Counted from the first letter of the stretch, positions 36,665 through 46,577 are shown. The stretch is 64,000 bases of DNA from Microbulbifer yueqingensis (GCF_900100355.1 NZ_FNFH01000005.1:186001-250000), one strand, 5' to 3'. Numbers and translations are program-made. Notes: generated by a model not told the origin, from the sequence alone.

Positions 36665-39334
36665 TCAGCCGGTATTGCGCATCCCCGCGGCGATACCCGC
36701 AATGGTCACCATCAGCGCGCTTTCCAGCACCGGGTCGGTTTCCCGGTCGCGCAGGCGCGCCATCAGTTCTGCCTGCAGCAGGTGCAGCGGATCCGTATAG
36801 GGATCGCGCACGCGGATGGACCAGCGCATTACCGGGTTGTTGTCCAGCAGGCTGTCCCGGCCGGTGAGGCGGTGCAGGGCGTCGACGGTGCGCGCCAGCC
36901 GCTGGCGCAGGACCTCGCCCAGGCGGAGCAACTCCTGCTCGCCGGTGAGTCGCTCTTCGTACCAGGAAGCGACCCGGGTGTCGGCCTTGGCCAGCACCAT
37001 CTCCAGCATATCCACCGCGCCCTGGAAGAAGGGCCACTCCTCGCTCATGGCATGCAGGGTGGCGGTGTCCTCGCTGTTCTCCAGCGCGCGCTCGAGTGCC
37101 GCACCCGTGCCTAGCCAGGCGGGCAGCATCAGCCGGATCTGTGTCCAGGCAAACACCCAGGGGATTGCCCGCAGGGTCTCTACCCCGCCTCCCGGCTTGC
37201 GCCGCGCCGGGCGGCTGCCCAGCGCCAGGCGGCTGAGCTCGGTCTCCGGCGTGACCGTGCGCAGGTAACCCACAAGGGCCGGATCGTCACGCACCACCTC
37301 GCGGTAGCTGTTTACCGACACCTCGGTGAGCCGGTCCATTGCCGCGCGCCACTCGGCGCGCGGCTCTGCCGGCGGCATCAGTGTGGCTTCCAGGGTGGCC
37401 GCCACATACTGCTCCAGGTTGTAGGCCGCCACCGACGGCCGGCCGTACTTGAAGCGGATCATCTCCCCCTGCTCCGTGACGCGAATGCGCCCCGCCACCG
37501 AACCCGGCGGTTGCGACAGCAACGCCATGCGGGTGGGCGAACCGCCGCGGGAAATGGAACCGCCGCGGCCGTGGAAGAGTGTCAACGGGATACCGTGCTC
37601 GCGGAAAATGCCGGTGAGCCGCTCCTGCGCGCGGAACTGGGCCCAGGCCGCACCCAGGAAGCCGGCATCCTTGGCGGAATCCGAGTAGCCGATCATGATT
37701 TCCTGCCCCCCTGCCACGCGCTGGCGGTAGGAGGGGATTTCCAGCAGCGTGTGCATGATATCGCCGGCATTGTTGAGGTCATCGAGGGTCTCGAATAACG
37801 GCACAACACGCATGGGCTCCCGCACCCCGGCAATCTTCTGCAGCAGCATGACCGCCAGCACATCCGATGACGCCCGGGCCATGGAGATCACGTAGGCGCC
37901 AAGCCCCTCCGGCCCCTGCTCGGCAATCACCCCACAGGTTTCCAGCACCTGGCGGACGTCGTCATCGCAAAACTCGCTCTGGTAAAAGGCGTCGTCAACC
38001 AGCGGCCGGCGATTCTCCAGCTCGGCAAGCAGGAAGCGCTGCCGGGTTGGCTCATCCCAGTGCGCATAACTACCCAGGCCAAGGTAACGTGTGATGGCAT
38101 CCAGGGCATCGCTGTGGCGGGTGGATTCCTGGCGGATATCCAGGCGCAACAGGGTGATGCCGAAACAGTTGAGGCGGCGCAGGGTATCCTTCAGCTGGCC
38201 ATCGGCAATGGCCGCCAACCCCACTGCGCGCAGGGAGCGGTCGATCAGCGCCAGCTCCCCGGACAACTGTGCCCCGCTGGTATAGCCCTCCCCCGCCGGC
38301 TCCGGGTTGCCGTTGACCCGCGCCTCCAGTTGCGCGCGGGTGATCCTCAGGCGGTCGCGCACCTGGCGCAGCAACAGCCGGTAAGGCTCGTGACTCGGGC
38401 CGGTGCGGGCGAGCAATTCATCACTGGCCCGGTGCATGGACAGGTCGGCCAGCAGGTTCTCCACGTCGCGCAGGTACAGGTCCGCGGCCATCCAACGGGC
38501 CAACAGCAGCACGTTGCGGGTAACGGCGGCGGTGACATTCGGGTTGCCGTCGCGGTCACCGCCCATCCAGGAAGCGAAGCGCACCGGCACCCAGTCGGCG
38601 GGCAGTGGCTCAAGGCCCGCACGCGCCAGCTCCGCCTCGACCTTGCGCATGCTGTCGGGCACCGCCCGCCACAGGGACTGCTCGATGGTGGCGAAGCCCC
38701 ACTTGGCCTCGTCCACCGGCGTGGGCCGCTCGCGGCGGATCTCGTCGGTGCTCCACGCCGACAGGATCTGCTCGCGCAGGTGGCGGCGCAGGTCCTCCAC
38801 CTCTTCCCCCGTGAGGTCCGGCCGGTCCAGCCCGGCGAGCAGGTCGGCAATCTGGTCGTACTTGCGGATCAGGGTGCGGCGCGTGACCTCGGTGGGGTGC
38901 GCGGTGAGCACCAGCTCTACCGATAGCTCATCCAGCACCGCGCGGATCCTGTCCTGGTCCACACCCGCCCTTTTCAGCTTCGCCAGTACCTGGCGCAGGC
39001 CCTGGTCCGTGTCCGGGTCGCCGGGAAAACGCTGGTGGTGGCGGTGCAGGCGCTCGCGGTGACGCTGTTCGGCGATATTCGCCAGGTTCAGGAACTGGCT
39101 GAATGCACGCGCTACCTCCAGCAGGGTTTCATCATCGAGGGGGTCCAGCAGTTCGCGCAACCGGCCCACCTGCATTTCCCCCTGGCCACGGCTCTCCACC
39201 GCCGCCTGGCGGATGGTTTCCACAGTTTCGAACAGTGGCTCACCGGCCTGTTCCCGCAGAACCGATCCGAGCTCCTCGCCCAGCAGGCGGACGTCTTCTC
39301 GCAACGGGGCATTCTGGTCCTGATTCACGAACAT
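36665..39334 (-). CDS. ppc: Phosphoenolpyruvate carboxylase
   Basis: 889 residues from the ATG at 39334 with GGGAG upstream; the longer frame to 39466 is unsupported. It carboxylates PEP to oxaloacetate. The catalytic His region LVLTAHPTEVTRR, the FHGRGGSISRGG loop and YSDSAKDAG with its active-site Lys are all present, and it ends in MRNTG, the strictly kept C-terminus of the family. Convergent with the tRNA genes; no partner genes nearby. Confidence 0.98.
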   Translation of the reverse strand: MFVNQDQNAPLREDVRLLGEELGSVLREQAGEPLFETVETIRQAAVESRGQGEMQVGRLRELLDPLDDETLLEVARAFSQFLNLANIAEQRHRERLHRHHQRFPGDPDTDQGLRQVLAKLKRAGVDQDRIRAVLDELSVELVLTAHPTEVTRRTLIRKYDQIADLLAGLDRPDLTGEEVEDLRRHLREQILSAWSTDEIRRERPTPVDEAKWGFATIEQSLWRAVPDSMRKVEAELARAGLEPLPADWVPVRFASWMGGDRDGNPNVTAAVTRNVLLLARWMAADLYLRDVENLLADLSMHRASDELLARTGPSHEPYRLLLRQVRDRLRITRAQLEARVNGNPEPAGEGYTSGAQLSGELALIDRSLRAVGLAAIADGQLKDTLRRLNCFGITLLRLDIRQESTRHSDALDAITRYLGLGSYAHWDEPTRQRFLLAELENRRPLVDDAFYQSEFCDDDVRQVLETCGVIAEQGPEGLGAYVISMARASSDVLAVMLLQKIAGVREPMRVVPLFETLDDLNNAGDIMHTLLEIPSYRQRVAGGQEIMIGYSDSAKDAGFLGAAWAQFRAQERLTGIFREHGIPLTLFHGRGGSISRGGSPTRMALLSQPPGSVAGRIRVTEQGEMIRFKYGRPSVAAYNLEQYVAATLEATLMPPAEPRAEWRAAMDRLTEVSVNSYREVVRDDPALVGYLRTVTPETELSRLALGSRPARRKPGGGVETLRAIPWVFAWTQIRLMLPAWLGTGAALERALENSEDTATLHAMSEEWPFFQGAVDMLEMVLAKADTRVASWYEERLTGEQELLRLGEVLRQRLARTVDALHRLTGRDSLLDNNPVMRWSIRVRDPYTDPLHLLQAELMARLRDRETDPVLESALMVTIAGIAAGMRNTG

Positions 39335-39446
39335 CGTCTCCCTGGCAGAAAGTGAGGCGGTATGTTCGCATATTTCCGCCTGTTCGTTGCCGGCTTGCGC
39401 GACAAGCCGGACCACTGGCGGCATGAGTGGCGCAACAAGCCCCCAG

Positions 39447-39479
39447 AATAAAAAGGGCCGACGCAATAACGTCGGCCCT
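39447..39479 (-). terminator. Rho-independent terminator (minus strand)
   Basis: AGGGCCGACG-TTATTG-CGTCGGCCCT followed by TTTTATT in the minus-strand direction. It lies about 300 nt after the stop of the membrane gene and so more likely ends the RNA candidate above. Confidence 0.9.
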
Positions 39480-39690
39480 GGCAGCGCGCCGCGCGGAGAC
39501 GGCGTGCTTTTTACCCGGTATCTCTCCAGGCGCTACCTGCCCTCCTTGCCGGCAAACTGCACTTCGCCCTGGAGCCTTTCGGAGTGGCTCGGTTCGGAAG
39601 CAGGCAGTTACTGTTGGCCAGCCGACTGGGGTAGGGTCGCCAATAATCGGGGCCGTCCCCGATTGCTCGACAAAGCCACTCCAAGGAATC
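39447..39690 (-). ncRNA. Candidate structured non-coding RNA
   Basis: Read on the minus strand, this 448-nt gap between the giant membrane gene and ppc folds into ordered stems: GGAGTGGCT (39674-39682) pairs with AGCCACTCC (39581-39589) and encloses an 8-bp hairpin AATCGGGG-ACGG-CCCCGATT (39645-39664); CTCCAGG (39568-39574) pairs with CCTGGAG (39524-39530); and a true terminator ends it at 39447. No good ORF is seen. It does not match 6S, tmRNA, RNase P or SRP RNA signatures as I know them. The 5' end is uncertain. A 3' UTR-derived RNA of the membrane gene is an alternative. Confidence 0.45.
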
Positions 39691-39782
39691 GCATTCCGCC
39701 CGCTAAAACTTCTTACGAAATTGCCAGAAAAAATCATGGTCAACCCTTGCTGAGATAGTCCTGACCGAAGCGTCAATGGTTG

Positions 39783-42700
39783 CTAGCGCAGGTTCTCATG
39801 AATCATCCGCGCGCTGCCGACCAGGCTGCCAATACTCCCCATCAATCCCATCACTGTGGCCACAATCAGGTAAATAGAGTTCCCCGAGCTGATGGCGATT
39901 GCCCCAACCAGCAGCAGGATCACCAGCGTTACCGGCAACCGGTAAGTGAGCCAGGCGCCCTGCTGGCCGCTCTCCAGTAATTGGCGCATGGATTCCTGGT
40001 CCTCGGCGTTCAGGACAAAGTAGGCAAAGCTGTTGTTCACGATCCGCACGCGGGCCTTTTCGATGCGCACCAGACCCTGTATCGCCAGCTGTTCCAGCAC
40101 CTGGGTGTTAGCGGGGTTGATGCGCTTGCCGCGCGCAAGGTAATACAGGGCCAGTTTCTCCTCACTTGAGCAGACCTCCCACTGATAACGGAAACGGGCG
40201 CCGGCCTTTAGCAGGATACACAGAATCGAGGCCCACTCCGGGCCGGTCTTGTGTCGGTCCAGCAGGGTGCGCCAGCCCTGTCGCTGGCGACCGCTTGCCC
40301 CGCGCGCGCGCTCGGCAAGTTCAGGGATCAGGTAGCGCAGCAACCGGCCGCCCCGACACTCCTCAATCACAAAACCGGGATCCGCGCGTTCTACCAGCGC
40401 CTGCGGCAGGTCAACGGTAAAGTCCATCAGCAACTCTGCCCAGGCAGCCCGCTCCTGCGCATCGGGCCAGCTGCGCCCGGGCTCCGGTGGATGGGCGTTG
40501 AGCAACAAGGTCTCGAAGCACTGGCTCTCAAGACACAGGCGTAGCTCCGACAGGCGCCCCGACAGCTGCATGGACTTTAGTTGCCGGACCAGCTGCAGCA
40601 ACCGCGCGCGTCCCGCTGGCGCAGCGAGGCAGGTCTCGATATTTTCCAGGCAGATCGCTGGCGCCTTGCCGGCGACCGGCATCCCGCCCCGGGAACCCAT
40701 CGCATCGAGCCGGACACGCACCTCGGGAAACAGCTCGCCGTCCTCACCAGTGGTACGCAGCGCCGGGCAGTGGGCCAGCAGCAGGTCCAGTACCGGCGAG
40801 GCGGGACCATTGTCCTGGCCAGCCTGCTGCACCAGCATATCCAGACCGATACCCGAGGCCCCGTCGTCGCACAAATCTACCACCAGTCCGGCTGCCGGCC
40901 GTACGCCGCGCAGGCGGCCGCCCGGCCCTGACAGCTGCTTCAGGTGCACAAGGAATTCCGGCGTACCAAACATCCTGGGAGTAATAACACGTCGGTAGAA
41001 CATCAGCCACAGACGGCAAATCACCAGGAACACCAGCACCTGCACGACAACATACAACACAATGTGCCCGGCCAAAGATAATCCGCCCTCGCCAGCAGGG
41101 CTGGCATCGGGGAGTTCTGGCTGCCCACCGCCAGTGCTGTCGGGTTTTCCAACACCGTCGCACGGGTCCGGCGCGCGGTCTGTCCGCCAGCGGCCGTCAT
41201 CTGTCCATCCGAGCACATAGCGTCGAATCCAGCTCGCCACCCCGGTGGTCGCAGTAAGCTGGCCAAAGGTGCCGATTTCTGCCGGCAGCCGGTGCCGCTG
41301 GTTCGAAGGCTTGCCGTCGCGGGTGCAGGCCAGCGCGGTCCGCCAGCGCGGGCTGATCGGCAACAGGTCGAGAGGATCGGCAGCAAATCGCTTGATCGTA
41401 TTGGGATAACGGGTCAGCGCGATCGTTTCCAGTTCGGCCAGCTCCTGGTTGAGTCGCGCCGGGTAGAGTTTGTTGGAAAAGTACCAGTGCATCGCGGAGA
41501 CCGGTGTGTTGCCCACGCGCTGCAGCTGGCCAATTATCGCCAGGCCAAACAGGAAGTACAGCGTCAGCAGGACCAGCAGCCCGCGGTCCGGTTCCAGCCC
41601 TGCCTTACCACCGGAGACGCGCCGCATATGGAAATAGCGACAGCACCCCCAGGCCAGCACCAGCAACAGTGCAATCACGGGCGCCCATACCGGTGCCGTC
41701 GCTGCTATAGCGACTTCGCCGAGTTCCAGCTGTATCACCGAGCCCATGCGGAAGCCCAGATAGATACTCGCAATCAGGATTGAGGTGAACAACAGTGTAT
41801 TGTGGCGGGTGATTGCCAGCGGAATACCCAGCTGCGTCTTGAGACCGGGAAAAATCGCGGGCACCGTGTATAACAGTGCTGTCACCAGTAGCAGCGAAAG
41901 CCCCATGCCCGCCGTCATCGACAGGAAAAAATTCGTCATCAGGCTGTCGGTGCCATCGTCGGGAATAAACGCCACGGCCACCCACTGGTTCAGCGGCAGT
42001 TCCCCGGCAATAAAATCGCCCGAGGTGCCGCGGTAAAACCCGGGTACCGACCGGTTGCGATACAGGCCCGAGCGAATCACCTGGCCGATTGCCACCGTGC
42101 CCTGCCCTGAGTGAAAGAGGTTCTCCACCATGGTCCGTCGGTGATCCATATGAAACAGGACATCGCCAGTGGAGCGATCCACCACCATCAATACCAGGTC
42201 CTGCAATTTTTCCGGCTCGTGCCACTCACTGAGCGTCATGGACGGCAACAGGATATCGGAACCGAGGATATAGTCACCGGGCGGCCAGGCGGCAGTCTGC
42301 GACTCTTCTGTAACTAACGGCATGCCGAGCGTGGTGCCGCGCGTTCCGCTACCGAGGTTCAACAGGCGCTGGATATAAAAATTGCGGACGCTGCGGGTGT
42401 CTCCTTCGTCAGTGCCGCGCTCCGGGTCGGCGCAACTGGTCCAGCATCCACTGACCGGCGCAGGCCCCCTACCGCGCGCGAAAACCCCGTGCCAGCCTGT
42501 GCCCGCGCGCACTTCGCGAAAATAATCCCTGTGGCCAAGTGCATAGCTTATGGGTTTTTTGTTGCTCTCGATAAACTGGAAGGTCGGCAGCACCCGGTCT
42601 CCGTCCTGGTTCATCAGGAAGACGTTGATCAACTTGGGGCCGCGCTGCGCAGCCATCTGGCTGCTTTCAAACCTCTCGCCCACCTTGCCTGGCGTGATGA

Positions 42701-44135
42701 GTCGCGCACCGCAACCGAACAGGTATACCTGGGAAAACGGCAGCAGCCCCTCATGACGTTCGGAGAGACTGCGTGCAACTGCCATCTCCTCAGGGCTCAG
42801 GGCCCATTCATTTTCGACTTCCTCGGGTCGTTGGCGGCCACTCCCGTCTTCCATGGTCACCGCTTCGACCTGGCGGCAATTCACATTCCCCCCGGGCAGC
42901 ACCAGTAACCCGGGATCCCGCAGCTCATCCTCCGCCGTGTGCCCGCTTTCGCTATTCGCGCTTGCATCTGCGTGCACCCCGGATGACAGCAGCCGCACGT
43001 AATAGGCGTGGAAGGCCTCCAGGTCGCGGAACAGCCAGTAGAGTTCGCTCTCCAGCTGAGCGGAGGTGTCCTGCAACAATGCCCTCGCATTGGCCTGCTT
43101 GCGGGAAACCTCGGCGGCGCGCTCGGCCCAGGCGAGCCACAGGGCCACCACCATTATGAAAACAACAAATGTACCGGCAAACGTGACGCTGTAAAAAAAT
43201 GTGCCCAGCGGTTCGTTGCGGGACATCATCACCAGCCGGGCGACGGTCCAGCAGGAAGCCAGGAACATCACCGAGAGCAGCAGCAGGCTGAGGTTCCAGC
43301 GCTTGTCTTCCTTTAGGTCCAGCAGCCGGTCCGGCAACACGCCGATCAGGTACAGGTGCTCTAGTGGCGCGAACGCCTCTCCATTCTCCCCTTTGCTCCC
43401 GGGAAGCACTAAATCGACGCCCGAGCGCAGCCGGTATGGCTGGATATATACGCGCGACGCGCCGGAGCTCAGCACCATATCCACGTAATAGCTGTGCCCC
43501 GGTAACTCTTTCGTTTCGTCGATTTCCGAGCCTTCATTCTTCGAAACCAATCCCAGCCAGCTCTCCCCACCCTGCGCCTGGATTTCACGACTGATCGCAC
43601 GGGTATCGATGATCGACAGGCCAGAGGCCCCGCCGGAGCTCCCGAGAACCCTGCCACTGGCATCGGCAAGCAGGTAGAGAACGAAGTCGCTGCCTGGATC
43701 GGGCAGAAGATCACTGATGGAAACCTTGTAAGCCTTGCCGGAACCGAGACAGCCGATGATGCGACTCCCCTTCAGGGTAAAGACGGAATCGTGCTCCATC
43801 TCCTTCTCCTTCTCCGGTCGTACCGCCGCGCGGACTCCGGGGCAATCCGCTTCAACGGCGGGTTTAAGCGTCGGGAAAATAGCAATCCTGGTGACTTTGC
43901 TCTCGCCCCACCAGTGTACGTTGTAGAGTTGCTGCAGGCGTGTATCCAGCTCCGCAGCGACTTCCTGAAGGGTGCGGAAGTAGGAGGTATTGGTGAAGAC
44001 TTCCTGCTGTTCCTGGTAACGGAAGTAAAAGTAGAGCGATGCCAGCGACGCCAGTGCCAGCATTATCAGCCAGCCGCGTACCCGCCGCTTACTGCCGGCC
44101 CCCCCGTTTTTCTCGTTTTGCCTGTCCGCCGCCAT
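39783..44135 (-). CDS. Very large membrane protein with two extracytoplasmic regions and a cytoplasmic winged-helix-like end; function unknown
   Basis: 1450 residues. TM1 at about 21-38, then an outer domain to about 280; TM2-3 (281-335); a second outer region of about 420 residues with Cache-like strand patterns (FLMNQDGDRVLPTFQF, VLMVVDRSTGDVLFH); a cluster of hydrophobic helices (SIYLGF..., VWAPVIALLLVLAW, LLVLLTLYFLFGLAII, HIVLYVVVQVLVFLVI); a cytoplasmic stretch of about 300 residues ending in SSEEKLALYYLARGKRINP...RIVNNSFAYFVL, which looks like the winged helix that follows STAND-type NTPase modules; then two last TM helices. I see no intact Walker A, so any NTPase is degenerate. A sensor role is plausible. 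No family name is claimed. Confidence 0.8.
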   Translation of the reverse strand: MAADRQNEKNGGAGSKRRVRGWLIMLALASLASLYFYFRYQEQQEVFTNTSYFRTLQEVAAELDTRLQQLYNVHWWGESKVTRIAIFPTLKPAVEADCPGVRAAVRPEKEKEMEHDSVFTLKGSRIIGCLGSGKAYKVSISDLLPDPGSDFVLYLLADASGRVLGSSGGASGLSIIDTRAISREIQAQGGESWLGLVSKNEGSEIDETKELPGHSYYVDMVLSSGASRVYIQPYRLRSGVDLVLPGSKGENGEAFAPLEHLYLIGVLPDRLLDLKEDKRWNLSLLLLSVMFLASCWTVARLVMMSRNEPLGTFFYSVTFAGTFVVFIMVVALWLAWAERAAEVSRKQANARALLQDTSAQLESELYWLFRDLEAFHAYYVRLLSSGVHADASANSESGHTAEDELRDPGLLVLPGGNVNCRQVEAVTMEDGSGRQRPEEVENEWALSPEEMAVARSLSERHEGLLPFSQVYLFGCGARLITPGKVGERFESSQMAAQRGPKLINVFLMNQDGDRVLPTFQFIESNKKPISYALGHRDYFREVRAGTGWHGVFARGRGPAPVSGCWTSCADPERGTDEGDTRSVRNFYIQRLLNLGSGTRGTTLGMPLVTEESQTAAWPPGDYILGSDILLPSMTLSEWHEPEKLQDLVLMVVDRSTGDVLFHMDHRRTMVENLFHSGQGTVAIGQVIRSGLYRNRSVPGFYRGTSGDFIAGELPLNQWVAVAFIPDDGTDSLMTNFFLSMTAGMGLSLLLVTALLYTVPAIFPGLKTQLGIPLAITRHNTLLFTSILIASIYLGFRMGSVIQLELGEVAIAATAPVWAPVIALLLVLAWGCCRYFHMRRVSGGKAGLEPDRGLLVLLTLYFLFGLAIIGQLQRVGNTPVSAMHWYFSNKLYPARLNQELAELETIALTRYPNTIKRFAADPLDLLPISPRWRTALACTRDGKPSNQRHRLPAEIGTFGQLTATTGVASWIRRYVLGWTDDGRWRTDRAPDPCDGVGKPDSTGGGQPELPDASPAGEGGLSLAGHIVLYVVVQVLVFLVICRLWLMFYRRVITPRMFGTPEFLVHLKQLSGPGGRLRGVRPAAGLVVDLCDDGASGIGLDMLVQQAGQDNGPASPVLDLLLAHCPALRTTGEDGELFPEVRVRLDAMGSRGGMPVAGKAPAICLENIETCLAAPAGRARLLQLVRQLKSMQLSGRLSELRLCLESQCFETLLLNAHPPEPGRSWPDAQERAAWAELLMDFTVDLPQALVERADPGFVIEECRGGRLLRYLIPELAERARGASGRQRQGWRTLLDRHKTGPEWASILCILLKAGARFRYQWEVCSSEEKLALYYLARGKRINPANTQVLEQLAIQGLVRIEKARVRIVNNSFAYFVLNAEDQESMRQLLESGQQGAWLTYRLPVTLVILLLVGAIAISSGNSIYLIVATVMGLMGSIGSLVGSARMIHENLR

Positions 44136-44372
44136 GTTTCCAGCCCGACAAGAGAGGGTACCCCCGGACCCGGCGTCGGTCGGGGCAGGCCCTCAGGTAC
44201 ATTGACAGAATAGTTGGTATGCAGTCCCAGCCTAGTTCAGCGCCCCGGGCCACGCTAGCGCCGGCCGCGCATGGGAAGCTGCAATACAGGAAGTCACAAT
44301 GGTGAGCATCGCCCTGTCCCGGCGAAGAGAGGGGAAGTGAAAACAAAGTTTTCGGCCAAAATCTTTGCGACG

Positions 44373-44801
44373 TTACCAGGCCGACAATCCCTGGAGGTAA
44401 ACCACCGACAGGTACCGCAATCCCTTGCCGATACCCACCAGCAGCACAAACAACCACAGCCGCACACGCATGATCCCGGCAATCAGGGTGAGGGCATCGC
44501 CGCCAATTGGCATCCACGCCAGCAACAGGGTCCAGAAGCCATAGCGCTGGAACCACTCCTGGGCACGGGCAATCTGTTTGTGGGAAAAGTAGAACCAGCG
44601 CCGGTCCTGGAAGTGCAGCAGGTAACGCCCCAGGAACCAGTTCACCACTGCACCGAGCGTGTTACCCAGCGTTGCCACCGCTACCAGGAGAGCAGGATCA
44701 CCTCCTTCCCGCAGCAGCGCGAACAATATCACCTCAGAGTAAAACGGCAGGATGGTTGCGGCCAGGAATGCCGAGGAGAAGAGGATCAGGTATTCGATCA
44801 T
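44373..44801 (-). CDS. YqaA-like VTT/DedA-family small membrane protein
   Basis: 142 residues from the ATG at 44801. Hydrophobic N-terminus (MIEYLILFSSAFLAATILPFYSE), then GNTLGAVVNWFLGRYL, ERYGFW-like FQRYGFWTLLLAWMPIGGDALTL and a final membrane pair, as in YqaA. VTT proteins are linked to lipid scrambling or transport. Its ATG overlaps the stop of the upstream amidohydrolase as ATGA, so translation is coupled. The longer frame to 44876 lies inside that gene and is rejected. Confidence 0.9.
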   Translation of the reverse strand: MIEYLILFSSAFLAATILPFYSEVILFALLREGGDPALLVAVATLGNTLGAVVNWFLGRYLLHFQDRRWFYFSHKQIARAQEWFQRYGFWTLLLAWMPIGGDALTLIAGIMRVRLWLFVLLVGIGKGLRYLSVVYLQGLSAW

Positions 44802-45466
44802 GCCCGGCCCGCCCGTACCAGCCAGCGGAATAACGCGAGATGCGAGGGCAGGTACAGCAGGTATTCGGGATGCCACTGCACGCCCACCACCTGCTGGTCG
44901 TTGGTACCCTCAACCGCCTGCACGAAGTCATCGAGGTCGCGCCCCACTACCCGCAGGCCGTTGCCGAGCCGGTTGATGGCCTGGTGATGGAGGCTATTGA
45001 CGCGCAGCTTGCTCTTGCCGGTCAGCTCTCCGAGCAGCGTGCCGGACTCGACGAAAACCTGCTTGGTGGGCAAGAGTCCCGGGCGGTTGTAGGTCTTGCG
45101 TCGCAACGGCCCGATATCCATGTGCAGGTCGCCACCCAGCACCACATTGATCAGTTGCGCGCCACGACAGATTCCCAGCAGCGGCAGGCCCTCGCGCAGT
45201 GCTCGCTCGATCCAGCGAATCTCCAGCAGGTCGCGCTCCGGGTCAGCCTTGACCTTTTCTCGCAGGTCGCCGTGATAGTGCTCTGGACTGATGTCGTCAC
45301 CGCCGCCGATTACCAGTGCATCCAGCGGCTTACCCGAGGGTTTGTGATGCACACTGATACGCTCGGGCGTCGCACCGACGAGTCGCAGGGCCAGCGCCGT
45401 GCTCCACCACCCCGGAGACCAGCGCCTGGCGGTTCCGGTTACACCAATTCGCGGTCGCGCAGCCAT
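44798..45466 (-). CDS. Class I glutamine amidotransferase-like hydrolase (peptidase C26, PuuD-like)
   Basis: 222 residues from the ATG at 45466 (MAARPRIGVTG); this overlaps the amidoligase by 28 nt. The nucleophile Cys is in GICRGAQLINVVLGG, and the His-Glu pair is in QWHPEY. DALVIGGGDDISP is the N-terminal substrate loop. PuuD-like members split gamma-glutamyl amides such as gamma-glutamyl-GABA. Placed right after an amidoligase, it may hydrolyse, transfer or supply ammonia to the same gamma-glutamyl-type product. It is shorter than typical PuuD (about 250). Confidence 0.9.
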   Translation of the reverse strand: MAARPRIGVTGTARRWSPGWWSTALALRLVGATPERISVHHKPSGKPLDALVIGGGDDISPEHYHGDLREKVKADPERDLLEIRWIERALREGLPLLGICRGAQLINVVLGGDLHMDIGPLRRKTYNRPGLLPTKQVFVESGTLLGELTGKSKLRVNSLHHQAINRLGNGLRVVGRDLDDFVQAVEGTNDQQVVGVQWHPEYLLYLPSHLALFRWLVRAGRA

Positions 45467-46425
45467 TCCGATACAAATCCTGTCCAACGAAAACGGTTGA
45501 TACCCAGCAGGCCATCGGCCTGTTCCAGAAACGCGTCGCCCAACTGCTCCAGCTCGGCCGGCTGATTGGCCAGGCGCTCGACCACGCACCAGATGTTCCA
45601 GCTCAAGGCAAGCGACCAGCCGGCCTTCTCTATCTGGCAGTTGGGCAGCCGGTAATGGAAGGCCGGCCGTGGCTTGATGCGCGGGTCGTCGATAGCCCGC
45701 CGTACCCGCTCTTCGTCGATATGGGCGAGCAGTGGCAGCAGGTCCAGGGCCCGGTTGCGCGAGGCGTTGTGCTCCAGGTAATCACTGAACAACTGGTCCA
45801 TGGTGGGCTCGACCCTCGCCAGCAGTTGCCGGATATAGGCCTCCGGGAACAGGTCGATGTAGGGGCTTATACGCCGGGCGGGATCCACCTCATGGGCCTC
45901 CAGTAGCCACCACTGCAATAGCGCAAAGGCGCGCAGGTAGGCAGCCAGTGTAGGCGCGTTGAGCCGTGGGATTTCGGCATTGATATGTACACCGTAGGCG
46001 GCGATCAGGCTTTCCTCGGTTCCGGTGGCACCGGCGTCGCGCAGCGCTTCCACCAACGGGTGGAGTTCCTCGAGCCGATCGAGGGGCACCGGTGGGCACA
46101 CCACTTCGAGAGGCACCACCAGGGCGGCGGTGCGACTTAGCAGCTCCAGCCAACGGTCGTCCCCGCCCTCACCTCCTGCATCGGCAGCAGTGCGCTTGAG
46201 GAAATCCCAGTCGACCTCGATATTGAAGCGGCCCAGGTCAGCATCCAACGTCAGCTCGGCCACGGATTCTGGCTTCAGCTCACCCCCGGCGGCCGACTGC
46301 ACGGCTTGTCCGGCCTGTTCCAGGGTGACGCCGGAAAACTCCAGCTCAAAACCCACCCGCCGCACCTCACCGCTCTCAGCGGTGGTTTGCGGCGGCATCT
46401 CGAATCGTGTCATCTCATCCGGCAT
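45439..46425 (-). CDS. Putative amidoligase (COOH-NH2 ligase, Amidoligase_2 type)
   Basis: 328 residues with AAGGAA before the ATG. VGFELEFSGV near the start is the first acidic metal motif of glutamine-synthetase-like amidoligases; FNIEVDWDFLK, EVVCPPVP and YGVHINAEIP follow, corresponding to the second Glu, the E-x-x-x-P-P region and a catalytic His-Asn pair. Such enzymes join a carboxyl to an amine with ATP to make peptide-like or gamma-glutamyl compounds. Neighbours (C26 amidohydrolase overlapping downstream, aspartoacylase-family gene divergent upstream) both act on amide bonds. The substrate is unknown. Confidence 0.87.
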   Translation of the reverse strand: MPDEMTRFEMPPQTTAESGEVRRVGFELEFSGVTLEQAGQAVQSAAGGELKPESVAELTLDADLGRFNIEVDWDFLKRTAADAGGEGGDDRWLELLSRTAALVVPLEVVCPPVPLDRLEELHPLVEALRDAGATGTEESLIAAYGVHINAEIPRLNAPTLAAYLRAFALLQWWLLEAHEVDPARRISPYIDLFPEAYIRQLLARVEPTMDQLFSDYLEHNASRNRALDLLPLLAHIDEERVRRAIDDPRIKPRPAFHYRLPNCQIEKAGWSLALSWNIWCVVERLANQPAELEQLGDAFLEQADGLLGINRFRWTGFVSEWLRDRELV

Positions 46426-46577
46426 TGCTGCTGTTCCTTATTAGTTGCGGCACGCGCGGCTCCCGCTTTTTTGCGTTACACCGACCAAGTTAACATTTCA
46501 GGGTGCAATGACATAACCGCACATGGCACCCGCCTTTGCGGCTACAATGCCCAATCACCCCTCAGCGACGGATCGTC

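Noticed and set aside
39524..39690. Glycine or cobalamin riboswitch in the ppc upstream gap
   Set aside because: Only short pieces such as GGAGAGA or GCCACT match; the core aptamer sequences are absent and a terminator separates it from ppc.
39240..39776. 178-residue minus-strand frame between the giant membrane gene and ppc
   Set aside because: It runs through a strong terminator and several RNA stems and overlaps the ppc start; sequence composition is not protein-like.
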